From contig CAIWTU010000007.1 of assembly GCA_903915655.1 (NCBI GenBank), positions 48,176 through 112,175 on the forward strand: 64,000 nt of DNA, given 5' to 3'. The stretch comes from an uncultured Geobacter sp. (GTDB lineage Bacteria > Desulfobacterota > Desulfuromonadia > Geobacterales > Geobacteraceae). Shown piece after piece: positions 40,925-51,320 of this stretch. The stretch's first letter is position 1; each line of letters opens with the position of its first letter. A model generated the notes under the pieces. It saw only the letters and a program-made list of their open reading frames with translations, did not search any database and was not told the origin of the DNA. The translations under genes were made by a program, and so were the position numbers.

Positions 40925-42340
40925 TTACTGTATTGGCAACTTCAACGTGAGCAGGGCGGCAATGATTACGGGAATGTCCTGGTCCAGAACAGTTCGCAGG
41001 TCAAGCAGGTAAGCATCCTGCCTGATTCGGCCCAATACCGGAACCTTGAAGTTTCTCATGCGCTTCTCCATCTCATCGGGAGAGATCCCGGTGACCGCAA
41101 CCGAAAGGAGCTTTGTCGGGAGTTCGACCAGGGGCAAGGTCCCGCCTCCCGCCTGGGAAAAACCGTCTTTCAGGGAAATTACGATTGCAGTGGGAAGAGC
41201 CTTCCGCATACGTCGGAGCATGGTTTTACCCCGGGAATATAGCGCTGCAACGTCGTACGTCAGCATCTTCAGGGTTGGTATGTTTGCCAAAGCCTGGCGT
41301 TCGTCGAGATAAAGCCGCAGGGTCTCTTCAAGGGCGACAAGGGTTAATTTGTCAATGCGCAATGCCCGCAAGAGTGGATTTTTTTTGAGCAGGTCAAGAT
41401 ACTTTTTCCTGCCGACGAGAATTCCTGCCTGCGGACCCCCCAGAAGCTTGTCACCGCTGAAGGTGATCAGATCGATGCCGGCGTCGACAAATTCCCTGAT
41501 GGTAGGTTCACCGGTAATTCCAAAAAGGGAAAGGTCGATAAGATTTCCGCTTCCCAGGTCAGCCATGACCGGGATGGCGCGGTCCCTGCCTATTTTTACA
41601 AGTTCTTCCACCATAACCTGGGCGGTGAAACCGACAACCGCATAGTTACTGGTATGTACCTTGAGAAGCATCCCTGTATCGGTGCTTACTCCCTCCAGAT
41701 AATCAGCGGGATGCGTCCGGTTGGTGGTACCGACCTCCTTCAAAATAGCACCGCTCTGCCGCATGATGTCGGGGATGCGGAAAGAACCGCCAATTTCTAC
41801 CAGCTCCCCACGGGACACCAGAACCTCTTTCCCTTTGGCAAGAGTGGAAAGAGCCAGAAGAACTGCGGCTGCATTGTTGTTGACAACCAGGGCAGCTTCA
41901 GCACCGGTCAACCGGCAGAGGAGCGGTTCTACATGGGAATACCTGCTACCACGTTCTCCCTTTTCAAGATCAAATTCCAGATTGGAATAGCCAAAGGCCG
42001 TCTCAAGCAACCTGTCCCGTATAGTTTCGGAAAGGAGTGACCTGCCGAGGTTCGTGTGGAGTACCACTCCCGTGCCGTTTACCACGCGCTTAAGGCTTGG
42101 TGCGCTTGCCGACTGCAGTTCGGCGATGACCCGCCCCAGAAGGGCACTTCCGTCGAGCGATGCCGGTGTTATAGTGCGACCGATGATTTCGGAACGGAGC
42201 GAGGCCAGAACCGAACGGATAGCCGTTATTACAAGCGGCCTTGGATAAACGGAGCAGGCGGCTTTTATCTCCGGCCAGTTCAGAATTTTGTCTACCTTTG
42301 GAATATTTTTCAGCAATTCATTAGCCTTTAGCGGGTTCAA
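40925..42340 (-). CDS. selA: L-seryl-tRNA(Sec) selenium transferase
   Basis: PLP enzyme that turns seryl-tRNA(Sec) into selenocysteinyl-tRNA(Sec) with selenophosphate. It has 471 residues; N-terminal [39 protein letters not shown] and the PLP-lysine in [13 protein letters not shown] are visible. It implies that this genome makes selenoproteins; selB, selC and selD are not in the window. Confidence 0.97.
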   Translation of the reverse strand: MNPLKANELLKNIPKVDKILNWPEIKAACSVYPRPLVITAIRSVLASLRSEIIGRTITPASLDGSALLGRVIAELQSASAPSLKRVVNGTGVVLHTNLGRSLLSETIRDRLLETAFGYSNLEFDLEKGERGSRYSHVEPLLCRLTGAEAALVVNNNAAAVLLALSTLAKGKEVLVSRGELVEIGGSFRIPDIMRQSGAILKEVGTTNRTHPADYLEGVSTDTGMLLKVHTSNYAVVGFTAQVMVEELVKIGRDRAIPVMADLGSGNLIDLSLFGITGEPTIREFVDAGIDLITFSGDKLLGGPQAGILVGRKKYLDLLKKNPLLRALRIDKLTLVALEETLRLYLDERQALANIPTLKMLTYDVAALYSRGKTMLRRMRKALPTAIVISLKDGFSQAGGGTLPLVELPTKLLSVAVTGISPDEMEKRMRNFKVPVLGRIRQDAYLLDLRTVLDQDIPVIIAALLTLKLPIQ

Positions 42341-42604
42341 GGTTTGTGATCATGGCTGTACGATGGCAGTGTGTCAAAGCGAGGTATAACTTAAGGACCT
42401 TAAACAGTTTTGCCTCATTGTAAACAGTGCGCCTGAATTGTCAAGTATACAATGGTTTGCCCCTAAAAAAGCATTCGTCCCCAGAGGCCAGTCGGCTCTA
42501 TTTTCAAAATCCGTAACCGAGCGACCACCAGTGGCAACAAGCACAACGGTATTTTCTTGCATTTTAAAAAATCCAAGGTTAATCTTTCCCCAAAGGAGCA
42601 GTGG

Positions 42605-43660
42605 ATGAATCCGGACAGGAAGTTGATATTTTCCATGCTGGTTCTGGTGCTACTTGTCTCTCTCGGGACAAGTGGCTACATGATTATAGAGGGCTGGCGG
42701 TTCCTGGATTCCCTCTACATGACAATCATAACCCTAGCAACAGTCGGTTTCGAGGAAAGCTATCCCCTCAGTGACGGAGCGAAAATATTTACTATCCTGC
42801 TCATCGTCTTTGGCGTAGGCTTGATCGGTTATGTCGTCGGCATACTAGCTCAACACATGTTTGAAGGCCAGTTTCAGCGCCTTGTCGGGAGAAAAAAGTT
42901 GGAAAAAAAGATAGAAGCCCTCAGGGACCATTTTATTGTCTGCGGTTTTGGAAGGATAGGCGCACTCATCTGCAAGGAATTTGCGGCCAAACCGCTCTCT
43001 TTTGTGGTGATAGAAAAAAATCCGGAACTGCTGGCCAAACTGGAGGAAGATCAGTTGCTCTTCCTCCATGGTGATGCAACGGCCGATGAAACGCTTTTAA
43101 AAGCCGGAATTAAAAGGGCGAGGGGTCTGGTTTCGGTGGTTGCCTCCGATTCGGAGAACGTATATATAACCCTTACCGCCCGCGGATTGAATCCCGACCT
43201 GTTCATCCTTGCCCGTGCCGGTGAGGATGGGTCCGAAATCAAATTGTTGAGGGCCGGCGCAACCAAGGTGGTTTCCCCCTACATGATCGGTGGCAACCGC
43301 ATGGCCCAGGCCATACTCCGTCCCAATGTTGTTGACTTTATAGAGATAGCCACAGGGCGGGAGCACCTGGAACTCCAGATTGAGGAGATACAGCTTCCTG
43401 CCGCTTCCGGTTTCATAGGGCAAAATCTTGTCAGTTCGGGCTTACGCAAGGAGACCGGGGTAATGATAATAGGGATAAAAAACTTGAGCGGCAAAAAGAC
43501 TTTCAACCCTGAGTCCCATACAAAGATCGAAGGTGGTGATACCCTTATCGTCCTGGGCGAACAGACGGCTATCCAGAAGCTGGAAGAGTTGGTCAAATGT
43601 GATGAGTGTACGGATAAAATAATACGAAAGCACAGTAAAAAAGAGAATCATGATAACTAA
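42605..43660 (+). CDS. Two-TM potassium channel with RCK (TrkA-N/TrkA-C) domains
   Basis: Inner-membrane ion channel, 351 residues. Two transmembrane helices (about 10-30 and 70-92) flank a pore loop with the filter TLATVGFEES (K+ channels usually have TVGYGD; this TVGFEE type occurs in bacterial KTN channels). A cytoplasmic NAD-binding TrkA-N domain begins at HFIVCGFGRIG, then a TrkA-C domain. Start 42605 follows AAAGGAG; the ATG at 42557 is less likely. It overlaps the next gene by 11 bases. Confidence 0.9.
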   Translation: MNPDRKLIFSMLVLVLLVSLGTSGYMIIEGWRFLDSLYMTIITLATVGFEESYPLSDGAKIFTILLIVFGVGLIGYVVGILAQHMFEGQFQRLVGRKKLEKKIEALRDHFIVCGFGRIGALICKEFAAKPLSFVVIEKNPELLAKLEEDQLLFLHGDATADETLLKAGIKRARGLVSVVASDSENVYITLTARGLNPDLFILARAGEDGSEIKLLRAGATKVVSPYMIGGNRMAQAILRPNVVDFIEIATGREHLELQIEEIQLPAASGFIGQNLVSSGLRKETGVMIIGIKNLSGKKTFNPESHTKIEGGDTLIVLGEQTAIQKLEELVKCDECTDKIIRKHSKKENHDN

Positions 43661-44423
43661 TACTGTTTACGCCCATCTCCCCTATCCTCTCATCAAAGTC
43701 CACCTGGATGCTATTATCGGGGCAAGGATAAATACGGAGATTTATTTTTCCTCTGATGCCCTGAATTCAGCCGTTCCAGGGGAGCTTGCCCCCCTTGCCG
43801 AACTATTGGCGGCAAATGAGCTGAAGACGACGTTTCATGCCCCTTTCATAGATCTCAACCCCGGCTCACTGGAGCCTCTGGTCAGGCAAGCGACCTTGCA
43901 CAGGTTCAACCAGCTGTTTGACGTTGCCGAGGTAATACGGCCGTCGGTTATCGTTTTCCATCCGGGTTATGACCGGTGGCGTTACGGGGAAACCTGGCAG
44001 AAGTGGCTTGATAACAGTATCGACTTCTGGCAGAAATTGCTTGTTCGTGCCGAACGGATAGGGTGTACCATCGCTGTAGAAAATATCTTTGAAGAAGAAC
44101 CTTCCACCTTGCGGTTGCTCTTTGAGGCAATCGACTCGCCGCTCTTTCGCCACTGTTTTGATGTCGGCCACTGGAACCTGTTTGCAAAGGTGAGTCTCGA
44201 TGATTGGTTTGCCCAAGTGGGAGGTTATATAGCCGAGGCTCACCTCCATGACAATAATGGAATCAGGGATGACCACTTGCCGCTTGGTGAAGGGGGGATA
44301 GATTTTTATGCTCTTTTTGCTTTGCTGAAGCGACATGCCCCAGAGGCAGCCTATACGCTTGAAGCTCACAGCAGGGAAGGCCTGGAAAGGGCGCATAAAA
44401 ATCTGTCCGTATACCTGAGATAG
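43650..44423 (+). CDS. Sugar phosphate isomerase/epimerase (AP2Ec-like TIM barrel)
   Basis: A 257-residue TIM-barrel protein of the xylose-isomerase-like/AP-endonuclease-2 superfamily. Metal-ligand segments are visible: FHAPFIDLNPG, FHPGYDRWRYG, AVENIFEEEP, CFDVGHWNLF, AEAHLHDNNG. Substrate is unknown; nearby genes do not indicate a pathway. The start overlaps the channel gene. Confidence 0.85.
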   Translation: MITNTVYAHLPYPLIKVHLDAIIGARINTEIYFSSDALNSAVPGELAPLAELLAANELKTTFHAPFIDLNPGSLEPLVRQATLHRFNQLFDVAEVIRPSVIVFHPGYDRWRYGETWQKWLDNSIDFWQKLLVRAERIGCTIAVENIFEEEPSTLRLLFEAIDSPLFRHCFDVGHWNLFAKVSLDDWFAQVGGYIAEAHLHDNNGIRDDHLPLGEGGIDFYALFALLKRHAPEAAYTLEAHSREGLERAHKNLSVYLR

Positions 44424-44498
44424 TGAGTTCTCCTTGCAGTTCCAGTCGGCAATGCTTATACTCGAGTTAAAGGAATATCTCTATTACCGAGACAGAAT

Positions 44499-45359
44499 AT
44501 GAATACTCTGAAAACAACCTTTCTTCTAGGCCTGCTAACGGTCATTTTAGTGCTGGCCGGCGGCGCCATTGGTGGCCGGGGCGGCATGACCTTTGCCCTG
44601 ATTATGGCAATCGGGATGAATTTTGTCTCCTACTGGTTTTCGGACAAAATCGTGCTGGCCATGTACGGAGCCCAACCGGTAACCGAGAGGGAATATCCGG
44701 AATTTTATGGCATGGTCAGGCAACTGGCTACCCATGCGGCCCTTCCGATGCCGAAGGTGTATGTCATCCCTTCGGATACCCCTAATGCTTTTGCCACAGG
44801 ACGTAATCCCGAGCATGCAGCTGTTGCGGCGACGACCGGAATCCTGCGAATCCTCTCACGAGATGAACTGACGGGGGTCATGGCTCATGAGCTTGCCCAT
44901 GTCAAAAACCGGGATATCCTGATCTCTACCATTGCCGCTACCGTTGCAGGGGCCATAACATACCTGGCGCATATGGCGCAGTGGACGGCTATCTTCGGCG
45001 GGGGGCGTGACCGCGACGATGAAGGGGGAGGACTGTTGAGCGTGCTTGTGATGGCGATTGTCGCGCCGCTCGCCGCAATGCTTATCCAGATGGCGATTTC
45101 AAGATCCCGTGAATTCGAGGCTGACAAAGGGGGCGCATCATTTTCCGGTAATCCTCTCTACCTTGCAGGCGCTTTGAGAAAACTGGAGATGGCAAACCGG
45201 CAGATACCTATGGAGGCAAATCCGGCTACCGCCCATATGTTTATAGTCAATCCCCTGACCGGTGGCGGACTCATGTCACTATTTTCCACCCACCCTCCCA
45301 TTGAGGAGCGGATCAAAAGGCTGGAAGCGATGGTGATGGTATCCGGGTCGAGAGTCTGA
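44499..45359 (+). CDS. htpX: Membrane zinc metalloprotease HtpX
   Basis: Inner-membrane M48 protease that degrades misfolded membrane proteins. It has 286 residues; two N-terminal transmembrane helices (about 5-25, 28-48), [10 protein letters not shown] (the HExxH zinc site) and the third ligand Glu in [13 protein letters not shown]. It follows the sugar isomerase gene and is followed by a clear terminator. Confidence 0.95.
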   Translation: MNTLKTTFLLGLLTVILVLAGGAIGGRGGMTFALIMAIGMNFVSYWFSDKIVLAMYGAQPVTEREYPEFYGMVRQLATHAALPMPKVYVIPSDTPNAFATGRNPEHAAVAATTGILRILSRDELTGVMAHELAHVKNRDILISTIAATVAGAITYLAHMAQWTAIFGGGRDRDDEGGGLLSVLVMAIVAPLAAMLIQMAISRSREFEADKGGASFSGNPLYLAGALRKLEMANRQIPMEANPATAHMFIVNPLTGGGLMSLFSTHPPIEERIKRLEAMVMVSGSRV

Positions 45360-45396
45360 AGCTGTAACTCCATTCTTCAGGTCATAATTTAGGTTT

Positions 45397-45437
45397 TGCA
45401 GCGAGGGTATCCGATCCGCGCTGCTTTTTGTTTTTTC
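45397..45437 (+). terminator. Terminator after htpX
   Basis: GCAGCG (45398-45403) pairs with CGCTGC (45419-45424), followed by TTTTTGTTTTTT, in the 100-base gap between htpX and rsmB. Confidence 0.7.
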
Positions 45438-45460
45438 CCTTACAGACGACGGAGCATATT

Positions 45461-46810
45461 TTGAGCACAACTAATCCACGGCAGGCAGCAGCTGAAATCC
45501 TCATCCGAATCAAGCGGGAGAAGTCCTATGCGGATATTCTCATCGATCTGGAATTGTCCAAGGGTGCTTTGCTCGGGCCGGACCGGGGGCTCATGGCGGA
45601 ACTCGTCTACGGTGTCTCCCGTCGTCAGGAATCACTCGACCATATAATCAACCAATTCTCCAGCCAGAAAACCGATAAACTGGAGTATGCCGTCCTGACA
45701 CTGCTCCGCCTCGGGCTCTACCAATCCCATTTTCTCGACAGGATTCCCGTCTCGGCAGCGGTGAATGAGACAGTTAACCTGGCGAAGATTTATTCGCCGA
45801 GGGCTACCGGGTTCATTAATGCAGTGCTCCGCCGAGCTGATCGGGAGCGGGACGCTATTGTCTGGCCGGACCGAAAAAATGACCCTGTAAAATTTCTCGC
45901 TGTCTATTATTCACATCCGAGATGGCTTGTGGAAGAGTGGGTGCGGCAACTGGGTCTTGCGGAGGCTGAATTGCTCGCTAAAGCAATGGCTGGGCATGCC
46001 CCGCTTACCCTCAGAACGAATACCCTCAGAATAACTAGAGAGGCCCTGCTTGAGCGTCTTGCCGAAGAGGGAATTGCTGTAGACAAGAGCCGCTATTCTC
46101 CTGACGGAATCAATCTCCTCGCCCCGGTTAACCCGTCAGCTCTGCGCAGTTTCAAGGAAGGCCTCTGCACGGTGCAGGATGAGTCCTCGCAGCTTGCCGC
46201 ACTCTTTATGGCTCCTGTTCCAGGAGAGACCATACTCGATGCCTGCGCCGCCCCCGGGGGTAAATCGACCCATATTGCCCAGATGATGGGGAACAGTGGC
46301 TCTTTGCTTGCGTGTGACATCCATACAGGCAAGCTCCGGCGTATCATGGAGACGGCGGAACGCCTCGGCATTTCGATCATACAGGCGCTCCCCTCCGATG
46401 CGGCCAAAATTCGCCACCGGCAAGGTGACCCGGAGTTTGACCGTATCCTTGTCGATGTGCCATGTTCCGGTCTGGGGGTCATCAGGCGTAATCCCGAAGC
46501 TAAATGGGAGAAAACTGCTGCTGATGTGGCGCGGCTTGCCGCTCTTCAAAAGACCATCCTCGGCAATATGGCCGATCGCCTGCGCGCCGGCGGCGTACTT
46601 CTCTATTCCACCTGTTCCACTATGGGGGCGGAAAATGAGGAGGTAATAGATGATTTTATTACGTCTCGGGATGATTTTGTGGTAGAAGATTTACGGCAGA
46701 TATTCCCGGAATATGCGGCTCTTTTTTCCGGGCGGGGGTTTTTCCGGAGCTGGCCGCACCAGCATGGCATGGATGGCTTCTTCGCGGCACGATTACGTAA
46801 AAACCTGTAG
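45461..46810 (+). CDS. rsmB: 16S rRNA (cytosine967-C5)-methyltransferase
   Basis: SAM-dependent enzyme methylating C967 of 16S rRNA. It has 449 residues from a TTG start at 45461, 5 bases after CGGAG, chosen because residues beyond it (STTNPRQAAAEIL) are typical; an earlier TTG (45428) would add 11 residues from the terminator region. An N-terminal NusB-like domain and the catalytic domain with DACAAPGGKSTHIAQ, DVPCSGLGVI and YSTCST are present. Confidence 0.95.
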   Translation: MSTTNPRQAAAEILIRIKREKSYADILIDLELSKGALLGPDRGLMAELVYGVSRRQESLDHIINQFSSQKTDKLEYAVLTLLRLGLYQSHFLDRIPVSAAVNETVNLAKIYSPRATGFINAVLRRADRERDAIVWPDRKNDPVKFLAVYYSHPRWLVEEWVRQLGLAEAELLAKAMAGHAPLTLRTNTLRITREALLERLAEEGIAVDKSRYSPDGINLLAPVNPSALRSFKEGLCTVQDESSQLAALFMAPVPGETILDACAAPGGKSTHIAQMMGNSGSLLACDIHTGKLRRIMETAERLGISIIQALPSDAAKIRHRQGDPEFDRILVDVPCSGLGVIRRNPEAKWEKTAADVARLAALQKTILGNMADRLRAGGVLLYSTCSTMGAENEEVIDDFITSRDDFVVEDLRQIFPEYAALFSGRGFFRSWPHQHGMDGFFAARLRKNL

Positions 46811-47116
46811 ATCATCGTTATCCGATGCCTCCAGGTCGCATACCATGCAGTCCAGATCGATCTCTTCCAAAAGTTCTCCTGGCGTCCCGAATTGCGCCAT
46901 AAAATTTCTAACACGATCGAGTCCGCCTGGTATCTGCTGGAGGTGGCTTTCTATCAATCCGGCTATCTGAACGGGTTTCATTTGTGGAGTTATTGACAGG
47001 TCAAGCTTCCCGCCCAGCCTCCTCACTACCTCCTCAACCGATAGACTAGTCCCACCCTCTTCATGAAGATCGATCCAGTCCCGTACCAGCGCTTCCAACC
47101 CCTCTCTGAGAAACAT
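46793..47116 (-). CDS. Hypothetical protein, 107 residues
   Basis: Unrecognised. I start it at ATG 47116 (MFLREGLEALVRDW), which follows GGAGGGGG; a longer frame to 47206 is possible. It is soluble and helical, with an EEVVRRLGGKLD-type helix pair, and an acidic C-terminus (ASDNDD). It is convergent with rsmB, overlapping it by 18 bases. No function is suggested by sequence or neighbours. Confidence 0.6.
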   Translation of the reverse strand: MFLREGLEALVRDWIDLHEEGGTSLSVEEVVRRLGGKLDLSITPQMKPVQIAGLIESHLQQIPGGLDRVRNFMAQFGTPGELLEEIDLDCMVCDLEASDNDDLQVFT

Positions 47117-47302
47117 AGGCTCCCCCTCCATTTTTTGTATAGAATTTACAGACAGCGAGAGTTTCTTATCAGGGCATAAAAGAGCAATAAAAAACCTGCT
47201 TTTCACTATCCCGCGATTAACACCCGGAAAGATAAACAGACAACCAGTGGGCGCTTGTCAATCTATTCTGAAAAACAACCCCTCGATCAGTTCAAAACAG
47301 GG

Positions 47303-47338
47303 CGCCACCTCACTCGCGACTGCATGAGTGAGGTGGCG
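47303..47338 (-). terminator. Strong hairpin downstream of the M24 peptidase
   Basis: CGCCACCTCACTC pairs with GAGTGAGGTGGCG (13 bases, 10-base loop). It lies between the M24 gene end (47360) and the hypothetical gene. The T-run on the minus strand (GTTTTG) is weak, so stalling may need help. Confidence 0.6.
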
Positions 47339-47359
47339 ATAAACCTCTGTTTCAGGCTG

Positions 47360-48025
47360 TTATACGAGTAAGTCTTCGTAAAAAGCCCCGAATGTATTCT
47401 CCGGATTCCGGATATGAATCTCAACCATCCAGATATTTGCCTTGGGGTAAAACGAAATCTCGTGCAACGGTCCCTCGTAGTGCTCCGCGCTGGAATAGTC
47501 GCCCAGGCGATGCCCCCCCAGATCGAGGTTCAACACCCAGCCCTTATCTTTTGCCAGCTGTTGGGCATAGTCATACAGCTCAACACCTGTAGCCTTTCCT
47601 TTTTTCCACTTTGCAGCAACGGCTTCGAAGATCATTCTGGCGTCAACCGCACACCGTTTCAGTTCCGGATTACTCCCGGTAACGAACGTATCGCCAGCGT
47701 CACCTTCGTATCCATCCCAAACCGGTGCGATGTCTATGAAGTAGATGTCATCTTCACCTAAACGGATTCCCGGTACCGAATCCGCTCCAAAGGTAATGGT
47801 GGTGTTACTGCCAAAGCGAATATACGGTTTATGAAATGCTTTTGTAGCACCCATCTCCTTTAATGTGTCGACCACCAGTTTGTTGGCATCTTCTTCCAGC
47901 ATGCCGACCTGAACCCGGGAAGCGATCAGGTTAACCGCCGCCTCTGCCTTCGCCCTGATTTCCAACATTTTCTCAACCGAAAAATCTGCTTTGGTTTTCT
48001 CAATTGCTGCGGCATCCTTAATCAT
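47360..48025 (-). CDS. M24-family metallopeptidase-like protein (Xaa-Pro aminopeptidase type)
   Basis: A 221-residue protein with the pita-bread fold of methionine aminopeptidase/Xaa-Pro dipeptidases. The central metal-binding segments are visible: FIDIAPVWDGYEGDAGDTFV (two Asp ligands), GHRLGDYSSAEH (His ligand) and MVEIHI (Glu). It is short because the N-terminal domain of aminopeptidase P is lacking. AAAGGAG precedes the ATG. It sits downstream of a possible 37-residue small gene and an FNR-like promoter. Confidence 0.85.
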   Translation of the reverse strand: MIKDAAAIEKTKADFSVEKMLEIRAKAEAAVNLIASRVQVGMLEEDANKLVVDTLKEMGATKAFHKPYIRFGSNTTITFGADSVPGIRLGEDDIYFIDIAPVWDGYEGDAGDTFVTGSNPELKRCAVDARMIFEAVAAKWKKGKATGVELYDYAQQLAKDKGWVLNLDLGGHRLGDYSSAEHYEGPLHEISFYPKANIWMVEIHIRNPENTFGAFYEDLLV

Positions 48026-48075
48026 GGTCGAACTCCTTTGTTCCTAGATTTAGTCCTGCCTCTGACAACACCTGC

Positions 48076-48189
48076 CTACGCGGTTGCGGCTGCCAGAGTT
48101 GCTTTGAAGACAATCAGACGCTCCGTCACCTCACGGATTATGGGAGCGGACCCCTGCAACGCTTCGGCTTCGTCGCAGAGTAGCGCCAT
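48076..48189 (-). CDS. Possible 37-residue small protein upstream of M24 gene
   Basis: A short frame MALLCDEAEALQGSAPIIRE followed by VTERLIVFKATLAAATA, with GGAG 6 bases upstream of its ATG (48189). It ends 50 bases before the M24 gene on the same strand, and lies about 75 bases downstream of the predicted start of a promoter. It may be a small helical protein or a leader peptide; no family is known. Confidence 0.4.
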   Translation of the reverse strand: MALLCDEAEALQGSAPIIREVTERLIVFKATLAAATA

Positions 48190-48270
48190 GCTGAACTCCA
48201 ACGAAATGCGTCAGCTCTTCTTCCGTACGCTATCACCCTCCGGGGAGATCCAAAAGAATTGCCTGATGCT

Positions 48271-48314
48271 TATACAATACAGTAATGTCCATGGAAACAT
48301 TTGACTCAGATCAA
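48271..48314 (-). promoter_or_regulatory. FNR/CRP-type class II promoter
   Basis: TTGACTCAGATCAA at 48301-48314 (minus strand TTGATCTGAGTCAA) matches the FNR half-sites TTGAT-N4-ATCAA at 9 of 10 positions. A -10-like TGTATA (plus-strand TATACA 48271-48276) puts the start near 48265, so the site is centred at about -42, the class II activator position. It would drive the small ORF and the M24 gene under low-oxygen control. Confidence 0.55.
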
Positions 48315-48394
48315 TAAAAGATCGATAAATCCGGCAATGAGGGTTGAAGTGGTTTTATGCCGGTACCCCCTGTGTCACGATAATATCCGTGCTT

Positions 48395-50263
48395 TTAGCG
48401 CATGAACTTTTCAAGGACTCTTTTTTTACGGCCCCAGATGCCGATAGCGACCACGATGAAGATAAGAAGCAACCACGGATACTTCACGCTATAAACGATG
48501 GGGGTCAGAATGAATCTTGTAGCGGTTCTCAGCGATTCATGTTGCCTGATATAGCCGGCAAAGGGGGGCGATATGGCATAATAATATTCCATAAAAGCCC
48601 TGCCGGTACTATTTGTTACAAGGTAATGATCTCTGAAATTCCGTAACACCTGCACATGTGGATCGAGATAAGATCCCCATGCCGCCGTGGCGATGAAACA
48701 GTCGCCATTGTCGTAGCTGCCGCCTCCGCGACTCGTTAGCCATTGGGCTACGATGGGGTAGGAGAGATCGAAACGGCCGTACGCGTCTATGCCGTAAGGG
48801 GTGTCACAGGAAGAGTCACCCCCCTGGAGTTGACCGACAAATTGCTGATTGGCGTTGAATAGTGGGCTGCCACTGCTGCCGGGCTCGGTTACTCCCTCCT
48901 GCCATTGGACGCTCCACCAGTTGTCCTCGGAACCGTACAACACGCCGAAGCTGATGCGCTTGTATGAGCCGTCTGGATGATGGATGCCGGTTACAGCAGC
49001 GCCTTTTGCCGGCGAATCGCTCGTCCAGCCTGCGTATTTGACGGTTCTTGGCACGGCTTGCCTCAATTGGAGAAAACTGAAATCATTGCCACCATCACCG
49101 CTCATCCCTGCCAGGAAGGTGGCGCCACCGCCGGTGCGGGGGACATTAGCGGGGGAGGGTGGGGAGCCATTGCAGATACTGGTTTGGTAAAACCAGTAGT
49201 ATTCGGTAGTGTCGGCTTCTTTCTGATTGGCGATGCAATGGTAGGCGGTCATGAAATAATTGCCATGGTGTTCGCTACTGTCATTTAGTAGTGCCCCGGT
49301 ACACCAGAGTGCCCCGATTTGATTGATTGTGCCGATGCCGGCGACAGCGGCGGCCTGATTTTGCCAGTCGGAATAGCAGGTAACATCTTTGTTACAGTTA
49401 CCTTCTTTGAGAGTAGAAAGCGACGGCAGAGCGAATATATCGACTATTTCATTGACGGCAAATGAAAGGTTGGCTCGGTTGGCAGCGGCAGGAACAAAAG
49501 CTGCCAATGTAACATCGGTGGAAAAAATTGACTCAGTCCAGAATGTATCGCGTTCCTGGAGGAGCATGGCATCGTAGGGGCCACGACATTCGCTCGGGTT
49601 TTGGGTGGCGTAAACCATGAAATAGGCGCCGGTGGGCAATTTGATATTTTCGAGATAAATCCGGATCGCCCTGGCGTCGGCGACGGTGATGCGCTGGCGC
49701 AAGTAGTGGTTGCCCTGGGCGTCGGTCTGCCAGTCGCGGTTGTCGCTCTTGCCGACGCTGCTCGCCGCGGCAGTGGGAAGAGGGCGGCGCACGCCAATGA
49801 GCAGCGGTTTGTTCGGCCTGCTTTGCTGGATGGCCTGGCGGCTGGCAATGGCGTCAGCTGTGATGCCGGGCAAGGCTGCGCTGGGGGGGGAGAGGGGCCT
49901 GTTTAACAGGAAGGAGGGAACGGTGAATGGCGTGCTTTTGACGCCCGAAATGGCGGCAGCCGGAGTGCTGGCCAACCAGTGGCCGCGATTGTTCTGCCAG
50001 TTCTTTTCCTTGAGCCCCCATTCGGCAGGATTGGGGATCAGTTGCCCCTGTTGGTTGTAGTACTCTGTTTTTTCGGCGCCGCTAACCGTATCTTGATATT
50101 GCTTGCCGGCTACATATTGTGTCTGGCCGCCTTTAGTAGCTCTTTCTTGCCAGGTGTATTTCAGCGCCATATCGGCCCTTGCACTGTTGGCAAAGAGAGC
50201 AATGACTGAAACTATTACGGTAAGGAACAGTTGCATTTTTGTTTGAAATGGCCTGTTTAGCAT
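48395..50263 (-). CDS. Secreted trypsin-fold serine protease with CFI-box C-terminal sorting domain
   Basis: A 622-residue exported protease. The start is ATG 50263, preceded by AGGAG, with a signal peptide ([18 protein letters not shown]). Catalytic residues: His342 (MTAYHC), Asp394 (GGNDFSFL), Ser464 (PGSSGSPLF). Residues 31-290 are an N-terminal region of unknown fold. The C-terminus (from [20 protein letters not shown], about 522) is the CFI-box type domain with [16 protein letters not shown] and a KKR anchor, as in PEP-CTERM-like or rhombosortase/archaeosortase-dependent surface proteins; the sorting enzyme is not in the window. The protease is similar to lysyl-endopeptidase-like S1 enzymes. 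Confidence 0.87.
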   Translation of the reverse strand: MLNRPFQTKMQLFLTVIVSVIALFANSARADMALKYTWQERATKGGQTQYVAGKQYQDTVSGAEKTEYYNQQGQLIPNPAEWGLKEKNWQNNRGHWLASTPAAAISGVKSTPFTVPSFLLNRPLSPPSAALPGITADAIASRQAIQQSRPNKPLLIGVRRPLPTAAASSVGKSDNRDWQTDAQGNHYLRQRITVADARAIRIYLENIKLPTGAYFMVYATQNPSECRGPYDAMLLQERDTFWTESIFSTDVTLAAFVPAAANRANLSFAVNEIVDIFALPSLSTLKEGNCNKDVTCYSDWQNQAAAVAGIGTINQIGALWCTGALLNDSSEHHGNYFMTAYHCIANQKEADTTEYYWFYQTSICNGSPPSPANVPRTGGGATFLAGMSGDGGNDFSFLQLRQAVPRTVKYAGWTSDSPAKGAAVTGIHHPDGSYKRISFGVLYGSEDNWWSVQWQEGVTEPGSSGSPLFNANQQFVGQLQGGDSSCDTPYGIDAYGRFDLSYPIVAQWLTSRGGGSYDNGDCFIATAAWGSYLDPHVQVLRNFRDHYLVTNSTGRAFMEYYYAISPPFAGYIRQHESLRTATRFILTPIVYSVKYPWLLLIFIVVAIGIWGRKKRVLEKFMR

Positions 50264-50566
50264 TAAGTATCTCCTGAAATAGAGGATCTTTGTCAAGTAG
50301 TATAGCGTATAAATGTGCAGCAGGGCAGTTTTGTTACCCAACAAATCAACTTTTTTCACCGGCGTGGTATGCAGATACTCCCGCCGCAGGGTTTTGCACG
50401 ACTGGATCAATCTTTTTGTCATTTTTTTGATGATCAGGGATAGAATTTGTGGCCGGTATATTCAGCCATCTTTGCACATCATCGAAAAATTTGTCCGGCT
50501 GGCCGTGCGAAACCATCTGACCGGAAGATGCGTAACGGGGAAAATAGATGGTGCGGTTATCAGGCG

Positions 50567-51001
50567 GTTCCATATTCGGGCAAGTTGGGCACGCTGATCG
50601 GCAAGGTCCCTGGTGAGCAGCGTCTGCTCAAGGAGCGTCTCGACGCCTTGTCGAAACTGGACGAGTGCACGGATTTCAGTGAACTCGACTGGCAGTCGCT
50701 GGCAGTTGAAATAGCGATACTGGAGTACGAGAAAAAGAATCTCGAATCGGCGTCCGACCTCCTCCAGAGCCTGACATTACGGCTGAAGAGACTGCAGGCG
50801 GATCTGGGCGAAGCGCAGAAAGAGCTTGAAAAGAAAGCGGGAGAACGAGGCGCCAGCCAGGCCAAACGCGAGGCTGCCGAGGCGTCCTCAGACTATCTGG
50901 CCATGCTGAAAAAGCTGAAGGCCGAGCACTCAGACCAACTGAGAGAGGGGTTCCGTTGCCCCCTGTGTCAGGATAGTTGTCGTCTCGGATGGGTTGTTTG
51001 A
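50567..51001 (+). pseudogene. Remnant of a Wadjet JetC-like SMC ATPase
   Basis: An open frame of about 145 codons without a plausible start. The sequence SGKLGTLIGKVPGEQRLLKE followed by RLDALSKLDECTDFSELDWQ and SLAVEIAILEYEKKNLESAS is a coiled-coil segment that matches what I know of JetC/MukB-like ATPases of the Wadjet anti-plasmid defence system (an AEIARLEAERRALE-type region). ATPase motifs and partners JetA, JetB and JetD are absent. Region 50264-50566 has only scattered unsupported ORFs. Confidence 0.6.
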
Positions 51002-51320
51002 TCCGCGACAATGCTTGGGTATGTTTCCGGGATATCTTCTGAACGAATGCAAACTGTGTGAGATCTTACCATCCGGAAGTATCGATCAATCGACTCTTTA
51101 CAATAAAATAGTGGGACTCTTCTAAAGGAAAAGTCCAACTATTGGAGGTTGGTTCCCCAAAACGGAAGAAGCAGGGCAGTGGGACGAGTCCGTTATGTCT
51201 TGTGGCTTCAGGATCATGGTCATATTCTATTCGCGAATCGCGATTGTCCTAAACCTGTAGCTATCAGCATGAAGGTTGAAGTTTCGGGGACGGATTGTGG
51301 AGCTTGAGAGGAAATTTCTG
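51002..51320. other. Gene-free region
   Basis: No gene or RNA is seen in the 319 bases between the JetC remnant and the end of the riboswitch-controlled gene. No clear terminator either. Confidence 0.4.
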
